A stretch of 24,364 nucleotides of DNA from Parcubacteria group bacterium. GTDB taxonomy: Bacteria > Patescibacteriota > Minisyncoccia > Moranbacterales > JAKLHP01. The position numbers and the translations under genes are program-made. Shown in pieces: positions 1 through 5,574 of this stretch. Below the pieces are notes generated by a model. That model had not been told where the DNA came from. It saw only the letters and a list, made by a program, of their open reading frames with translations, and searched no databases. Numbering within the stretch: the stretch's first letter is position 1; each line of letters opens with the position of its first letter. The stretch covers positions 1 through 24,364 of the forward strand of contig JBBABD010000011.1 of NCBI GenBank assembly GCA_041657845.1. The letters run 5' to 3'.

Positions 1-136
1 TTAATCATCCGTGGAGAAGTAGGATTAGAGCCGATATTCGCTGCGCCATAATTTCTAAAGTTCCGCAAGTATGACATTTTAAAAAAACGCAGCGCTATGA
101 CATTTTAAAAAAACTTTGACATCCTAATTCGAGCAG

Positions 137-165
137 TTGACACAGCTAAACAGCTCTGCTAAGCT
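137..165 (+). promoter_or_regulatory. Promoter of the DHH phosphoesterase gene
   Basis: A consensus -35 TTGACA (137-142) is followed after 17 bp by TAAGCT (160-165), which is preceded by TG-C, giving an extended -10. The predicted start is near 172, about 45 nt ahead of the ATG at 217. The -10 hexamer itself is weak, but the same TGc-TAA arrangement recurs at other promoters in the window. An imperfect inverted repeat (CAGCT at 143-147, AGCTG at 162-166) overlaps the spacer. Confidence 0.5.
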
Positions 166-216
166 GAATAACTGGCATTTTAAGCATCCTATTTAAAAAT
201 TATAAATTCCATAAGT

Positions 217-1344
217 ATGGCTCTTGAACCGATCCAACAAATTGAAAAAATTATAGATGAATCAAAAAATGTTCTGATAATTTTGCCGCAAAATCCAAAT
301 GGAGATGCAATCGGATCTGGATGGGCGTTTTATTTTTTTCTTGAAAAAAAAGGAATAGTTCCGACGCTGGCTTTTGTCGATGAATTCAAAGAAGCGGAAA
401 GATTTATTTTTCTTCCTAAGCCGAAAAATATTTCCGAAAGCATCGCTGAAGCTAAAGAATTTATCCTGGTTTTTAATACTAAATATAACAAAATAAGCAA
501 CGTCAAACCTGAATTTGGCGAAGACGAACTTAAAATTTATATTACTCCGGAAAAAGGCTCCATAGATCCTCGCGACTTTTGTTTTATTCCGGCGAAATCA
601 AAATATGACGCGATTGTTGTTTTGGATAGTCCCGATAAAGAAACACTCGGAAAAGTTTTTGAAGATGATCCGGATATTTTTTATGAAATTCCAGTCATCA
701 ATATCGACCATCATTCTAACAATGAAAACTTCGGACAAGTTAATATGGTGAATATTACCGCGTCCTCTACGGCAGAGGTTTTGTATGAAATTTTTGAAAA
801 AATTGACTCGACAATAATTGATGAAAATATTTCTGATTGTCTTTTGACCGCTATCATTAGCGGAACGGAAAGTTTTCAAAGAAAAAATACCACGCCAAAA
901 TCACTTCAAATTTCCGCCAAGCTGATGGATAATGGCGCCAAACAGCAGGAAATAATCCGCTGGCTTTTCAAAACACAACCTTTTAACACTTTAAAGCTTT
1001 GGGGTAGAGTTATGGCGCGCCTTAATTGGGATGAAAATTTAAAATTAGTCTGGTCGCTTGTCGCTATTGAGGATTTTGTTCAGAGTCGAAGCAATCCTCA
1101 AGATATTCCTTTTATTCTAGAAAAAATCAAGGATAATTATTCTGCTGGCAATATTTTTATGGTTTTGTACAACGAAAATATAGATATCGTTGCAGGGATG
1201 ATAAAATGCGCGAGTCCAGAAATGGCAAAAAAATTGTCCGGTATTCTTGATGGACAAATTAAACAAGATATTGTGATTTTCAGAATAGAGAAAAAAAATA
1301 TTTTAGAAGTCGAAAAAGAGGTATTGGAAAAATTGAGGAAATAA
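217..1344 (+). CDS. DHH-family phosphoesterase (NrnA/RecJ-like) with degenerate active site
   Basis: A 375-residue protein with the layout of DHH/DHHA1 phosphoesterases, which hydrolyse short oligonucleotides, pAp or cyclic dinucleotides using Mn2+. Visible motifs are motif I NPNGDAIGS (residues 26-34), an aspartate in VVLDS (D137) and the name-giving DHH (164-166) followed by ASSTAE (182-187). Residues 250-375 fit the position of a DHHA1 domain but lack its usual glycine-rich GGGH loop. Odd: the usual HxxPDxDA of motif I reads PQNPNGDA, so the His and first Asp are replaced, and the usual TDTG of motif IV reads SGTE. Metal binding may therefore be altered or lost. It is a single-gene unit with its own promoter and terminator. 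No Shine-Dalgarno is visible at the ATG. Family assignment is firm; substrate and activity are not. Confidence 0.85.
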   Translation: MALEPIQQIEKIIDESKNVLIILPQNPNGDAIGSGWAFYFFLEKKGIVPTLAFVDEFKEAERFIFLPKPKNISESIAEAKEFILVFNTKYNKISNVKPEFGEDELKIYITPEKGSIDPRDFCFIPAKSKYDAIVVLDSPDKETLGKVFEDDPDIFYEIPVINIDHHSNNENFGQVNMVNITASSTAEVLYEIFEKIDSTIIDENISDCLLTAIISGTESFQRKNTTPKSLQISAKLMDNGAKQQEIIRWLFKTQPFNTLKLWGRVMARLNWDENLKLVWSLVAIEDFVQSRSNPQDIPFILEKIKDNYSAGNIFMVLYNENIDIVAGMIKCASPEMAKKLSGILDGQIKQDIVIFRIEKKNILEVEKEVLEKLRK

Positions 1345-1381
1345 AAAACGATAGATAAAAATACACAATTAAAATATTATT

Positions 1382-1408
1382 AAATCAGGGCTGCGTCCTG
1401 ATTTTTTT
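1382..1408 (+). terminator. Rho-independent terminator after the DHH gene
   Basis: An 8-bp perfect stem (AAATCAGG 1382-1389 with CCTGATTT 1397-1404) has a 7-nt loop and runs into a tract of seven Ts (1402-1408). It separates the DHH gene from the ATPase gene. Confidence 0.85.
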
Positions 1409-1416
1409 GCTATTCT
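1407..1416 (+). promoter_or_regulatory. Possible extended -10 for the PilB-like gene
   Basis: TGcTATTCT (1408-1416) lies directly after the terminator T-tract and 47 nt ahead of the ATG at 1464. It resembles the other extended -10 elements in this window. No convincing -35 is visible, so this is tentative. Confidence 0.3.
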
Positions 1417-1463
1417 AATCGAAATAATATAAAATATAAGAAAGAAATTAAAATTCTTTCAAT

Positions 1464-4400
1464 ATGTCAAAGGTAATCAGGGGAAAATCTGAAACAGACC
1501 AAGGAAGAGCGCTGAAAACTCAGTTGGTTATCAGCCATGCAAACAAAGCTGAAGAAGAAGAACAGGCGGCGTCTGTTGCCAGAAACGCTGGCCTTCCGTA
1601 TGTTGATTTGAATATTTTTCCTATAGGATCCGATGATGTTCGAGCCATCTCAGAAGAAGATTCCAAAAAATATAGTATGGGAATTTTTCAAAAAAAGGGA
1701 AGAAATTATCAAATCGCCATTCTTAATCCCAACAACGAAGAAGCTTTGAATTATATAAATGAATTAAAGGAAAAAAAAGGATGGCAAGTTAATATTTTTA
1801 TTGTTTCCCAGTCATCTCTTCAAAGAATTTTGGGCAAATATAAAGAGGCGCCGCTTCTTGAAAATATTGATATGCTCAAATTATCCCTTCAAGGCAAGGA
1901 CTTAGAAGAATTTGAAAAACAATTCAAAGATCTGCTAGATCTCAAGAATAGAATGAAAGACATTTCTACTACGCAAGTTATCAACATTGTTATGGCCGGA
2001 GGAGTAAAAATGCGAGCTAGTGATATTCACTTTGAACCGCAGGAAGAAGCTGCTCGGCTTCGCTATCGTATCGACGGAGTTCTTCAGGATATCGGAAATT
2101 TTCCCCATGATATTTATAGATCTTTAATTTCCAGAATAAAAATGATGGGAAAGATGAAAATAAATCTTCGGGAAATTGCTCAGGACGGACATTTTTCCAT
2201 TGACCTTGAGGATGGGAAAATGGATGTCCGAGTAAGCATTATTCCGGGAAGTTACGGAGAGAGTGTTGTGATGAGGCTCCTTAATCAAAAGGACGTTCTT
2301 CTTAAGGTTGAAGAACTGGGTCTTCGAGGATTAGCTTATGAAGAAGTTCAAAAGCAAATAGAAAAGACTAATGGGATAATTCTCACTACCGGACCAACTG
2401 GATCAGGAAAAACAACAACGTTGTATTCCCTTATAAATACGCTGAATGTCTCCGGAGTAAAAATAATTACCGTTGAAGATCCGGTAGAATATCAAATTAA
2501 GGGAATATCACAAACCCAAGTCAATAAAAACAAGGGCTATACTTTTGCTAATGGGCTTAGAGCTGTGGTTCGCCAAGACCCAGACGTGGTTTTGGTGGGA
2601 GAAATTCGCGATGAGGAAACGGCTGATATTGCAGTCAATGCTGCGCTTACAGGCCACTTGGTTTTATCCACCATTCATACTAATAATTCTGCGGCAACCA
2701 TACCAAGACTCGTAGAACTCGGCGTGAAACCGAATCTTATCGCTCCTGCATCAAATGCTTTTTTGGCTCAGCGCCTTGTTCGCAGGCTTTGTCCTGATTG
2801 TAAGGAGAAATATGTTCCAGCCAAAGAAACGATAGAGTCTCTCAAAAGAATTTTGGCGATAATTTCTCCAAAAGCCAAAGTTGAAATTCCAAAGGACATC
2901 GAATATCTTTACCGCCCCAAAGGATGTCCGAAGTGCAGGGGGTTGGGATACAAAGGGAGAGTCGGAGTGTATGAGGTTTTAACGATCAATGAAGAAATAG
3001 AAAAATTAATTTTGGATATGGCAGGAGAAGGAGATATCCTAAAAGCGGCTCTTGAAAATGGAATGATAACCATGTCTCAAGACGGAATTCTTAAATCAGT
3101 GGAAGGAATAACGTCCCTGGAAGAAGTTTGGCGCGTTACTGGACAAATAGATTTCTTGGATGAGATTTATGAAAAATTAATGTCGCAAGTTTTGGCTCGT
3201 TCTATTTCCATTTCTGATGAAGATGTGAAAAAAACTTCGGAAAACATTTCTTCTTTTGAAAAATTAGGGAAATTTATTGCAGGATCCAATCAGAAAGAAG
3301 CCCTGAAGGTAGTTTTTGCCAGTGCGCTTCTTTTGGAAGCGGGAGATATTCATATTGAACCGGAAGAAAATAACGTGAAGATTCGCCTTCGAATTGATGG
3401 AATACTTCAAACTGTCGGAATGATTCCTCTTAATGAATATCCAAGTTTCCTAGGAGAAATAAAAGTTCTTTGCGGGTTTAAATCCGAAGTCAGGGAAGGA
3501 GTGAAAGACAGCCGTTTTTCTGTTGTTTTAGATAAGCCTTTCGGAACGATCAAAGACACGAAAGTTGATATTCGTGTTTCCATAATTTTGGGCGGTTTTG
3601 GAGAAACTGTCGTGATGAGGCTTCTCAATAAATCGGCAGTAGCTCTCGATATTGATAAATTAGGAATTAGAAAACAGAATTTGGAAAAAATAATGCACGA
3701 AGTAAACAAGCCCAACGGGGTATTTCTCAACACTGGACCGACCGGATCGGGAAAATCAACAACTTTGTACAGCATTTTGAACGTCTTAAATAAGCCGGAA
3801 GTAAAAATAATTACCGTTGAAGATCCGATTGAATATCAACTTCCGGGAGTGCTTCAGACGCAAGTAAATGACGGCGGAGGATATACTTTTCCCACGGCTC
3901 TTCGGGCGCTGATGCGTCAAAATCCTGACATTATGATGGTGGGAGAGATTCGGGATGAAGAAACGGCTAAAGTAGCGCTTCAGTCGGCACTTACTGGGCA
4001 CTTGGTCTTGTCTACTATTCATACCAACGATTCAGTTGGTTCCATCCAGAGGCTTTTGAATATGGGAGTTCAGGCGGATGATTTGGCAACTTCCTCCAAC
4101 GCTTTTATGGCTCAGCGCTTGGTCAGAAAACTTTGTAATTGCAAGGAAAAAGCAACGCCAACTTCGGAGGAAAAAGAAAAAATAGAAAGTGTTTTGAAAT
4201 CAATTAATCCTGCTTCCGGAGTGGAAATTCCCAAAACGGATTTTATTTACAAACCGAAAGGTTGTGAAAAATGCAATTCGATCGGATACAAAGGAAGAAC
4301 AACGGTGAGCGAGGTTTTGATAATTGATAAAGATATTAAAGAAATGATTTTCCAAAATGCTTTTTCTACTCAGATTCGAGACAAAGCGATTGAAAAAGGA

Positions 4401-4487
4401 ATGTTGACGATGGCGCAAGACGGAATACTTAAAGTTCTGGAAGGCGAGACGACATTGGAAGAAGTGGAGAGAGTGACGGAAGAATAA
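1464..4487 (+). CDS. pilB: Tandem-duplicated GspE/PilB-type secretion ATPase
   Basis: A 1007-residue cytoplasmic ATPase of the type IV pilus/type II secretion assembly family, containing two complete modules where family members normally have one. Order: MshEN/N1-like domain (about 20-165), first N2 and ATPase module (about 170-565), second N2 and ATPase module (about 605-1005). Each module has a Walker A (GPTGSGKT 310-317; GPTGSGKS 758-765), a Walker B/VGEIRD box (372-383; 820-831), the LSTIHTN histidine box and the GYKGR segment. The zinc site is CxxC...CxxC in module one (C443, C446, C488, C491), but its first half is CNC in module two (C891, C893, with C934, C937). Only the first module carries the N1 domain. 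Both ATPases look intact, so this is not a dead copy. No pilT or pilC is adjacent. The start ATG lacks a Shine-Dalgarno. Using the pilB symbol rather than gspE is inference. Confidence 0.9.
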   Translation: MSKVIRGKSETDQGRALKTQLVISHANKAEEEEQAASVARNAGLPYVDLNIFPIGSDDVRAISEEDSKKYSMGIFQKKGRNYQIAILNPNNEEALNYINELKEKKGWQVNIFIVSQSSLQRILGKYKEAPLLENIDMLKLSLQGKDLEEFEKQFKDLLDLKNRMKDISTTQVINIVMAGGVKMRASDIHFEPQEEAARLRYRIDGVLQDIGNFPHDIYRSLISRIKMMGKMKINLREIAQDGHFSIDLEDGKMDVRVSIIPGSYGESVVMRLLNQKDVLLKVEELGLRGLAYEEVQKQIEKTNGIILTTGPTGSGKTTTLYSLINTLNVSGVKIITVEDPVEYQIKGISQTQVNKNKGYTFANGLRAVVRQDPDVVLVGEIRDEETADIAVNAALTGHLVLSTIHTNNSAATIPRLVELGVKPNLIAPASNAFLAQRLVRRLCPDCKEKYVPAKETIESLKRILAIISPKAKVEIPKDIEYLYRPKGCPKCRGLGYKGRVGVYEVLTINEEIEKLILDMAGEGDILKAALENGMITMSQDGILKSVEGITSLEEVWRVTGQIDFLDEIYEKLMSQVLARSISISDEDVKKTSENISSFEKLGKFIAGSNQKEALKVVFASALLLEAGDIHIEPEENNVKIRLRIDGILQTVGMIPLNEYPSFLGEIKVLCGFKSEVREGVKDSRFSVVLDKPFGTIKDTKVDIRVSIILGGFGETVVMRLLNKSAVALDIDKLGIRKQNLEKIMHEVNKPNGVFLNTGPTGSGKSTTLYSILNVLNKPEVKIITVEDPIEYQLPGVLQTQVNDGGGYTFPTALRALMRQNPDIMMVGEIRDEETAKVALQSALTGHLVLSTIHTNDSVGSIQRLLNMGVQADDLATSSNAFMAQRLVRKLCNCKEKATPTSEEKEKIESVLKSINPASGVEIPKTDFIYKPKGCEKCNSIGYKGRTTVSEVLIIDKDIKEMIFQNAFSTQIRDKAIEKGMLTMAQDGILKVLEGETTLEEVERVTEE

Positions 4488-4490
4488 ATT

Positions 4491-4518
4491 AGTTAAAAGT
4501 TCAAAGTGAAAAGTTAAA
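4491..4518. repeat. Heptad tandem repeat, AGTTAAA family (4 units)
   Basis: Four consecutive 7-bp units read AGTTAAA, AGTTCAA, AGTGAAA, AGTTAAA. They fill the spacer between the PilB-like gene and the GIY-YIG element. The same family occurs inside the DUF4258-like gene at 22335-22369. Confidence 0.8.
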
Positions 4519-4524
4519 AATATT

Positions 4525-4558
4525 GTCATTCCTGCGAAAGCAGGAATCTACACAAACG
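4525..4558 (+). repeat. REP-like hairpin, copy A (left end of GIY-YIG element)
   Basis: This 34-bp sequence contains a perfect hairpin: ATTCCTGC, a GAAA tetraloop, then GCAGGAAT (4528-4547), followed by CTACACAAACG. All 34 bp recur as the exact reverse complement at 24203-24236, and the first 29 bp recur inverted at 4868-4896. The nuclease ATG begins at the next base. Confidence 0.9.
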
Positions 4559-4855
4559 ATGAACACAAAGTTTTATTTTGTATACATGCTAGCGAGTAAA
4601 AGAAACGGAACACTATATATCGGGGTAACATCAAATTTACCTAAAAGAGTTTGGGAACATAAAAACAATTTAGTCGGAGGATTTACTAAAAAATATAATA
4701 TCCATAACTTAGTATATTTTGAACAAACAGAAAATGTGCAAAGTGCGCTACTTCAAGAAAAGCAACTTAAAAAATGGAAGAGAGATTGGAAAATCGAATT
4801 GATAGAAAAAGATAATCCAGAATGGAAGGATCTGTATGAGAAAATACTAGGTTAG
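4559..4855 (+). CDS. GIY-YIG family endonuclease (URI/YhbQ-like)
   Basis: A 98-residue single-domain nuclease. The GIY equivalent is VYM (8-10), the YIG motif is Y20-I21-G22, the conserved arginine is R30 in the NLPKRVWEHK helix, and the metal-binding glutamate is probably E67 in LLQEKQLKKW. Catalytic residues therefore look intact. I chose ATG at 4559: an upstream TTG (4523) would only add residues translated from the REP-like repeat. The start codon is the first base after the 34-bp repeat and there is no Shine-Dalgarno. Short GIY-YIG proteins of this type cleave branched or nicked DNA or mobilise DNA; the specific role is unknown. Being enclosed by inverted repeats suggests it may mobilise or maintain them. 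Confidence 0.85.
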   Translation: MNTKFYFVYMLASKRNGTLYIGVTSNLPKRVWEHKNNLVGGFTKKYNIHNLVYFEQTENVQSALLQEKQLKKWKRDWKIELIEKDNPEWKDLYEKILG

Positions 4856-4867
4856 TATAGTTCGATA

Positions 4868-4896
4868 GTGTAGATTCCTGCTTTCGCAGGAATGAC
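4868..4896 (-). repeat. REP-like hairpin, copy B (inverted, right end of GIY-YIG element)
   Basis: An exact 29-bp reverse complement of 4525-4553, including the GCAGG hairpin. The bases just inside it (about 4844-4867, read on the minus strand) closely resemble the bases following copy C at 24156-24179. Confidence 0.9.
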
Positions 4897-4904
4897 ACGA
4901 CCTC

Positions 4905-4929
4905 AAAAGCGGATTATTTCTGCTTTTTT
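4905..4929 (+). terminator. Terminator after the GIY-YIG gene
   Basis: Stem AAAAGCGG (4905-4912) pairs with CTGCTTTT (4920-4927) with one G-U pair and a 7-nt loop, and ends in a T-run. It lies just outside copy B and faces the minus-strand terminator at 4942-4972. Confidence 0.65.
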
Positions 4930-4941
4930 GTTTGGGGAAAT

Positions 4942-4972
4942 AAAAAAAGACATATCCGTCTTACGTTATGTC
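4942..4972 (-). terminator. Terminator of the minus-strand small-gene unit
   Basis: Read on the minus strand, GACATA and TATGTC form a 6-bp stem around a 12-nt loop, followed immediately by seven Ts (plus-strand A-run 4942-4948). It lies 42 nt past the stop at 5014. A strong GC hairpin (4977-4984 with 4995-5002) sits between the stop and this terminator. Confidence 0.65.
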
Positions 4973-4976
4973 CTGA

Positions 4977-5006
4977 GGCCACTGCCAGGTTTGCCAGTGG
5001 CCTTTT
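4977..5006. other. Strong GC-rich hairpin between gene end and terminator
   Basis: GGCCACTG (4977-4984) pairs perfectly with CAGTGGCC (4995-5002) around a 10-nt loop, with four Ts on the plus-strand side (5003-5006). It could be a plus-strand terminator or a 3'-end stabiliser of the minus-strand transcript. Confidence 0.6.
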
Positions 5007-5013
5007 GGCTAGT

Positions 5014-5192
5014 TTACTTCTCGGAAATATCTTTAGCTCGATCGTTTTCAAATGGAGTAAATGCTACCTGAGAACCGGGCTTAAGCTTTAACGCATCTTC
5101 TCGGCTTACTCCATAGAAAGTATGGTCGGATGTTTCAATTGTCCCGCCCATACAGAACCTTCTGCTACTGATATTGTAAATTTGCCTTCCAT
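5014..5192 (-). pseudogene. Small cold-shock-like (OB-fold?) protein gene, frameshifted
   Basis: On the minus strand a perfect AGGAGGTG lies 8 nt before ATG (5192-5190), by far the best ribosome-binding site in the window. The frame runs MEGKFTISVAEGSVW and then stops early, giving 28 residues. The -1 frame continues GTIETSDHTFYGVSREDALK and on through KPGSQVAFTPFENDR to a TAA at 5016-5014. Restoring one G to the GGG run near 5136-5138 gives one 59-residue protein. Its second half resembles the end of a cold-shock domain (LKPGxxVxF, then ENDR), but the RNP motifs are weak, so function is tentative. The break may be a true mutation, a sequencing or assembly error, or a translational frameshift, although no classic slippery heptamer is seen. 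It is part of a complete minus-strand unit with promoter, leader and terminator. Confidence 0.6.
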
Positions 5193-5199
5193 CTTTATT

Positions 5200-5207
5200 T
5201 CACCTCC
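5200..5207 (-). promoter_or_regulatory. Strong Shine-Dalgarno sequence
   Basis: AGGAGGTG on the minus strand, 8 nt from the ATG. Nearly all other genes here lack a recognisable ribosome-binding site, so this one marks the small gene as truly expressed, or as recently so. Confidence 0.75.
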
Positions 5208-5246
5208 TTTGGTTTTCAAATGATAATTAGAAAGTTCTCTTCCACA

Positions 5247-5393
5247 AATCTGTAGACAGGACCCGGAATTAGGAATTCCAGGGAAGGAACAGTGTCGAGG
5301 AATACCAGAGCCGAAACCCCGATACCCATATCTTGGCAAAAAAGTTCCCGATATTGACGGCAAAAGATAGAAGCCACCAATTGTCTACAGATT
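5247..5393 (-). ncRNA. Structured RNA leader closed by a 12-bp helix
   Basis: AATCTGTAGACA (5247-5258) is the exact reverse complement of 5382-5393, closing a 123-nt interior. Inside is a 9-bp hairpin with one bulged A (CCCGGAATT 5262-5270 with 5274-5283). GGAAC (5286-5290) can pair with GTTCC (5344-5348), and TATCTT (about 5330-5335) with AAGATA (about 5364-5369). These pairings interleave and suggest a compact or pseudoknotted fold. The minus-strand promoter at 5452-5480 would place it in the roughly 250-nt 5' UTR of the small gene at 5192. I do not recognise a known class; it does not look like 6S, SRP, RNase P or tmRNA. It could be a riboswitch, a thermosensor or a standalone RNA. Strand is inferred from the promoter. 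Confidence 0.5.
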
Positions 5394-5451
5394 AGCAAAA
5401 AAGAATTTTAATAATGTCAGCTAGGAAGTAGTAATTTCCGGATGACTCTCT

Positions 5452-5480
5452 ACTGTAGCATAGCTTTATTTTTTTGTCAA
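5452..5480 (-). promoter_or_regulatory. Minus-strand promoter of the leader and small gene
   Basis: On the minus strand a consensus -35 TTGACA (5480-5475) is separated by exactly 17 bp from TACAGT (5457-5452), preceded by TGc as an extended -10. Predicted start is near 5446. The -35 overlaps that of the divergent ruvB promoter, so the two may compete. Confidence 0.65.
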
Positions 5481-5501
5481 ATGGTGATAAACTGCTAATA
5501 G
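5474..5501 (+). promoter_or_regulatory. ruvB promoter
   Basis: TTGTCA (5474-5479), a 16-bp spacer and an extended -10 TGcTAATAG (5493-5501). Predicted start is near 5508, just before the palindromic repeats at 5515-5544. It overlaps the minus-strand promoter on the same DNA. Confidence 0.55.
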
Positions 5502-5514
5502 TTGCGAATAAAGC

Positions 5515-5544
5515 CGAATGAATTCGAATGCATTCGAATGCATT
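5515..5544. promoter_or_regulatory. Palindromic 10-bp tandem repeats upstream of ruvB (possible operator)
   Basis: Three tandem 10-bp units (CGAATGAATT, CGAATGCATT, CGAATGCATT) contain an 18-bp perfect palindrome at 5522-5539 (ATTCGAATGCATTCGAAT). An 8-bp direct repeat CATTAGCG follows at 5553-5560 and 5563-5570. Helical-turn spacing just downstream of a predicted start fits a repressor site. ruvB is under LexA control in many bacteria and the palindrome resembles CGAAC-type LexA boxes, but the half-site spacing differs, so LexA is only a suggestion. Confidence 0.45.
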
Positions 5545-5574
5545 TGTTTAAACATTAGCGACCATTAGCGTACT

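Larger units (their letters stand above)
4525..4896 (+). mobile_element. Putative GIY-YIG element bounded by inverted REP-like repeats
   Basis: A 372-bp unit consists of copy A, the nuclease ORF and inverted copy B. Both ends and the sequence just inside them match the 111-bp unit at 24126-24236, which lacks the ORF. This is the relationship of an autonomous element to an internally deleted one. The arrangement resembles REP-RAYT units, with a GIY-YIG enzyme in place of the Y1 transposase. No target-site duplication is evident. Mobility is inferred. Confidence 0.55.

Noticed and set aside
1..51. Open frame from the first base ending at TAA (49-51), possible C-terminus of an upstream gene
   Set aside because: Only 16 codons are visible and no family can be recognised, so it is mentioned only as context for the repeat finding.
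4523..4558. Extended N-terminus of the GIY-YIG protein from a TTG start
   Set aside because: The extra 12 residues are a translation of the REP-like hairpin that also occurs outside genes; ATG at 4559 fits the domain start.
4525..4896. A CRISPR-like array built from the repeated hairpins
   Set aside because: Only two inverted copies with a gene between them; there are no regular spacers and no cas genes.
5247..5393. 6S, SRP, RNase P or tmRNA identity for the structured RNA
   Set aside because: None of the hallmark sequences (GGAAGGAAGCAG loop, GAGGAAAGTCC, tRNA-like ends, central 6S bubble) is present on either strand.
5216..5398. Minus-strand open frames across the structured leader region
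   Set aside because: They overlap the 12-bp helix and hairpins, show no domain pattern and have no ribosome-binding site; the RNA interpretation explains the region better.
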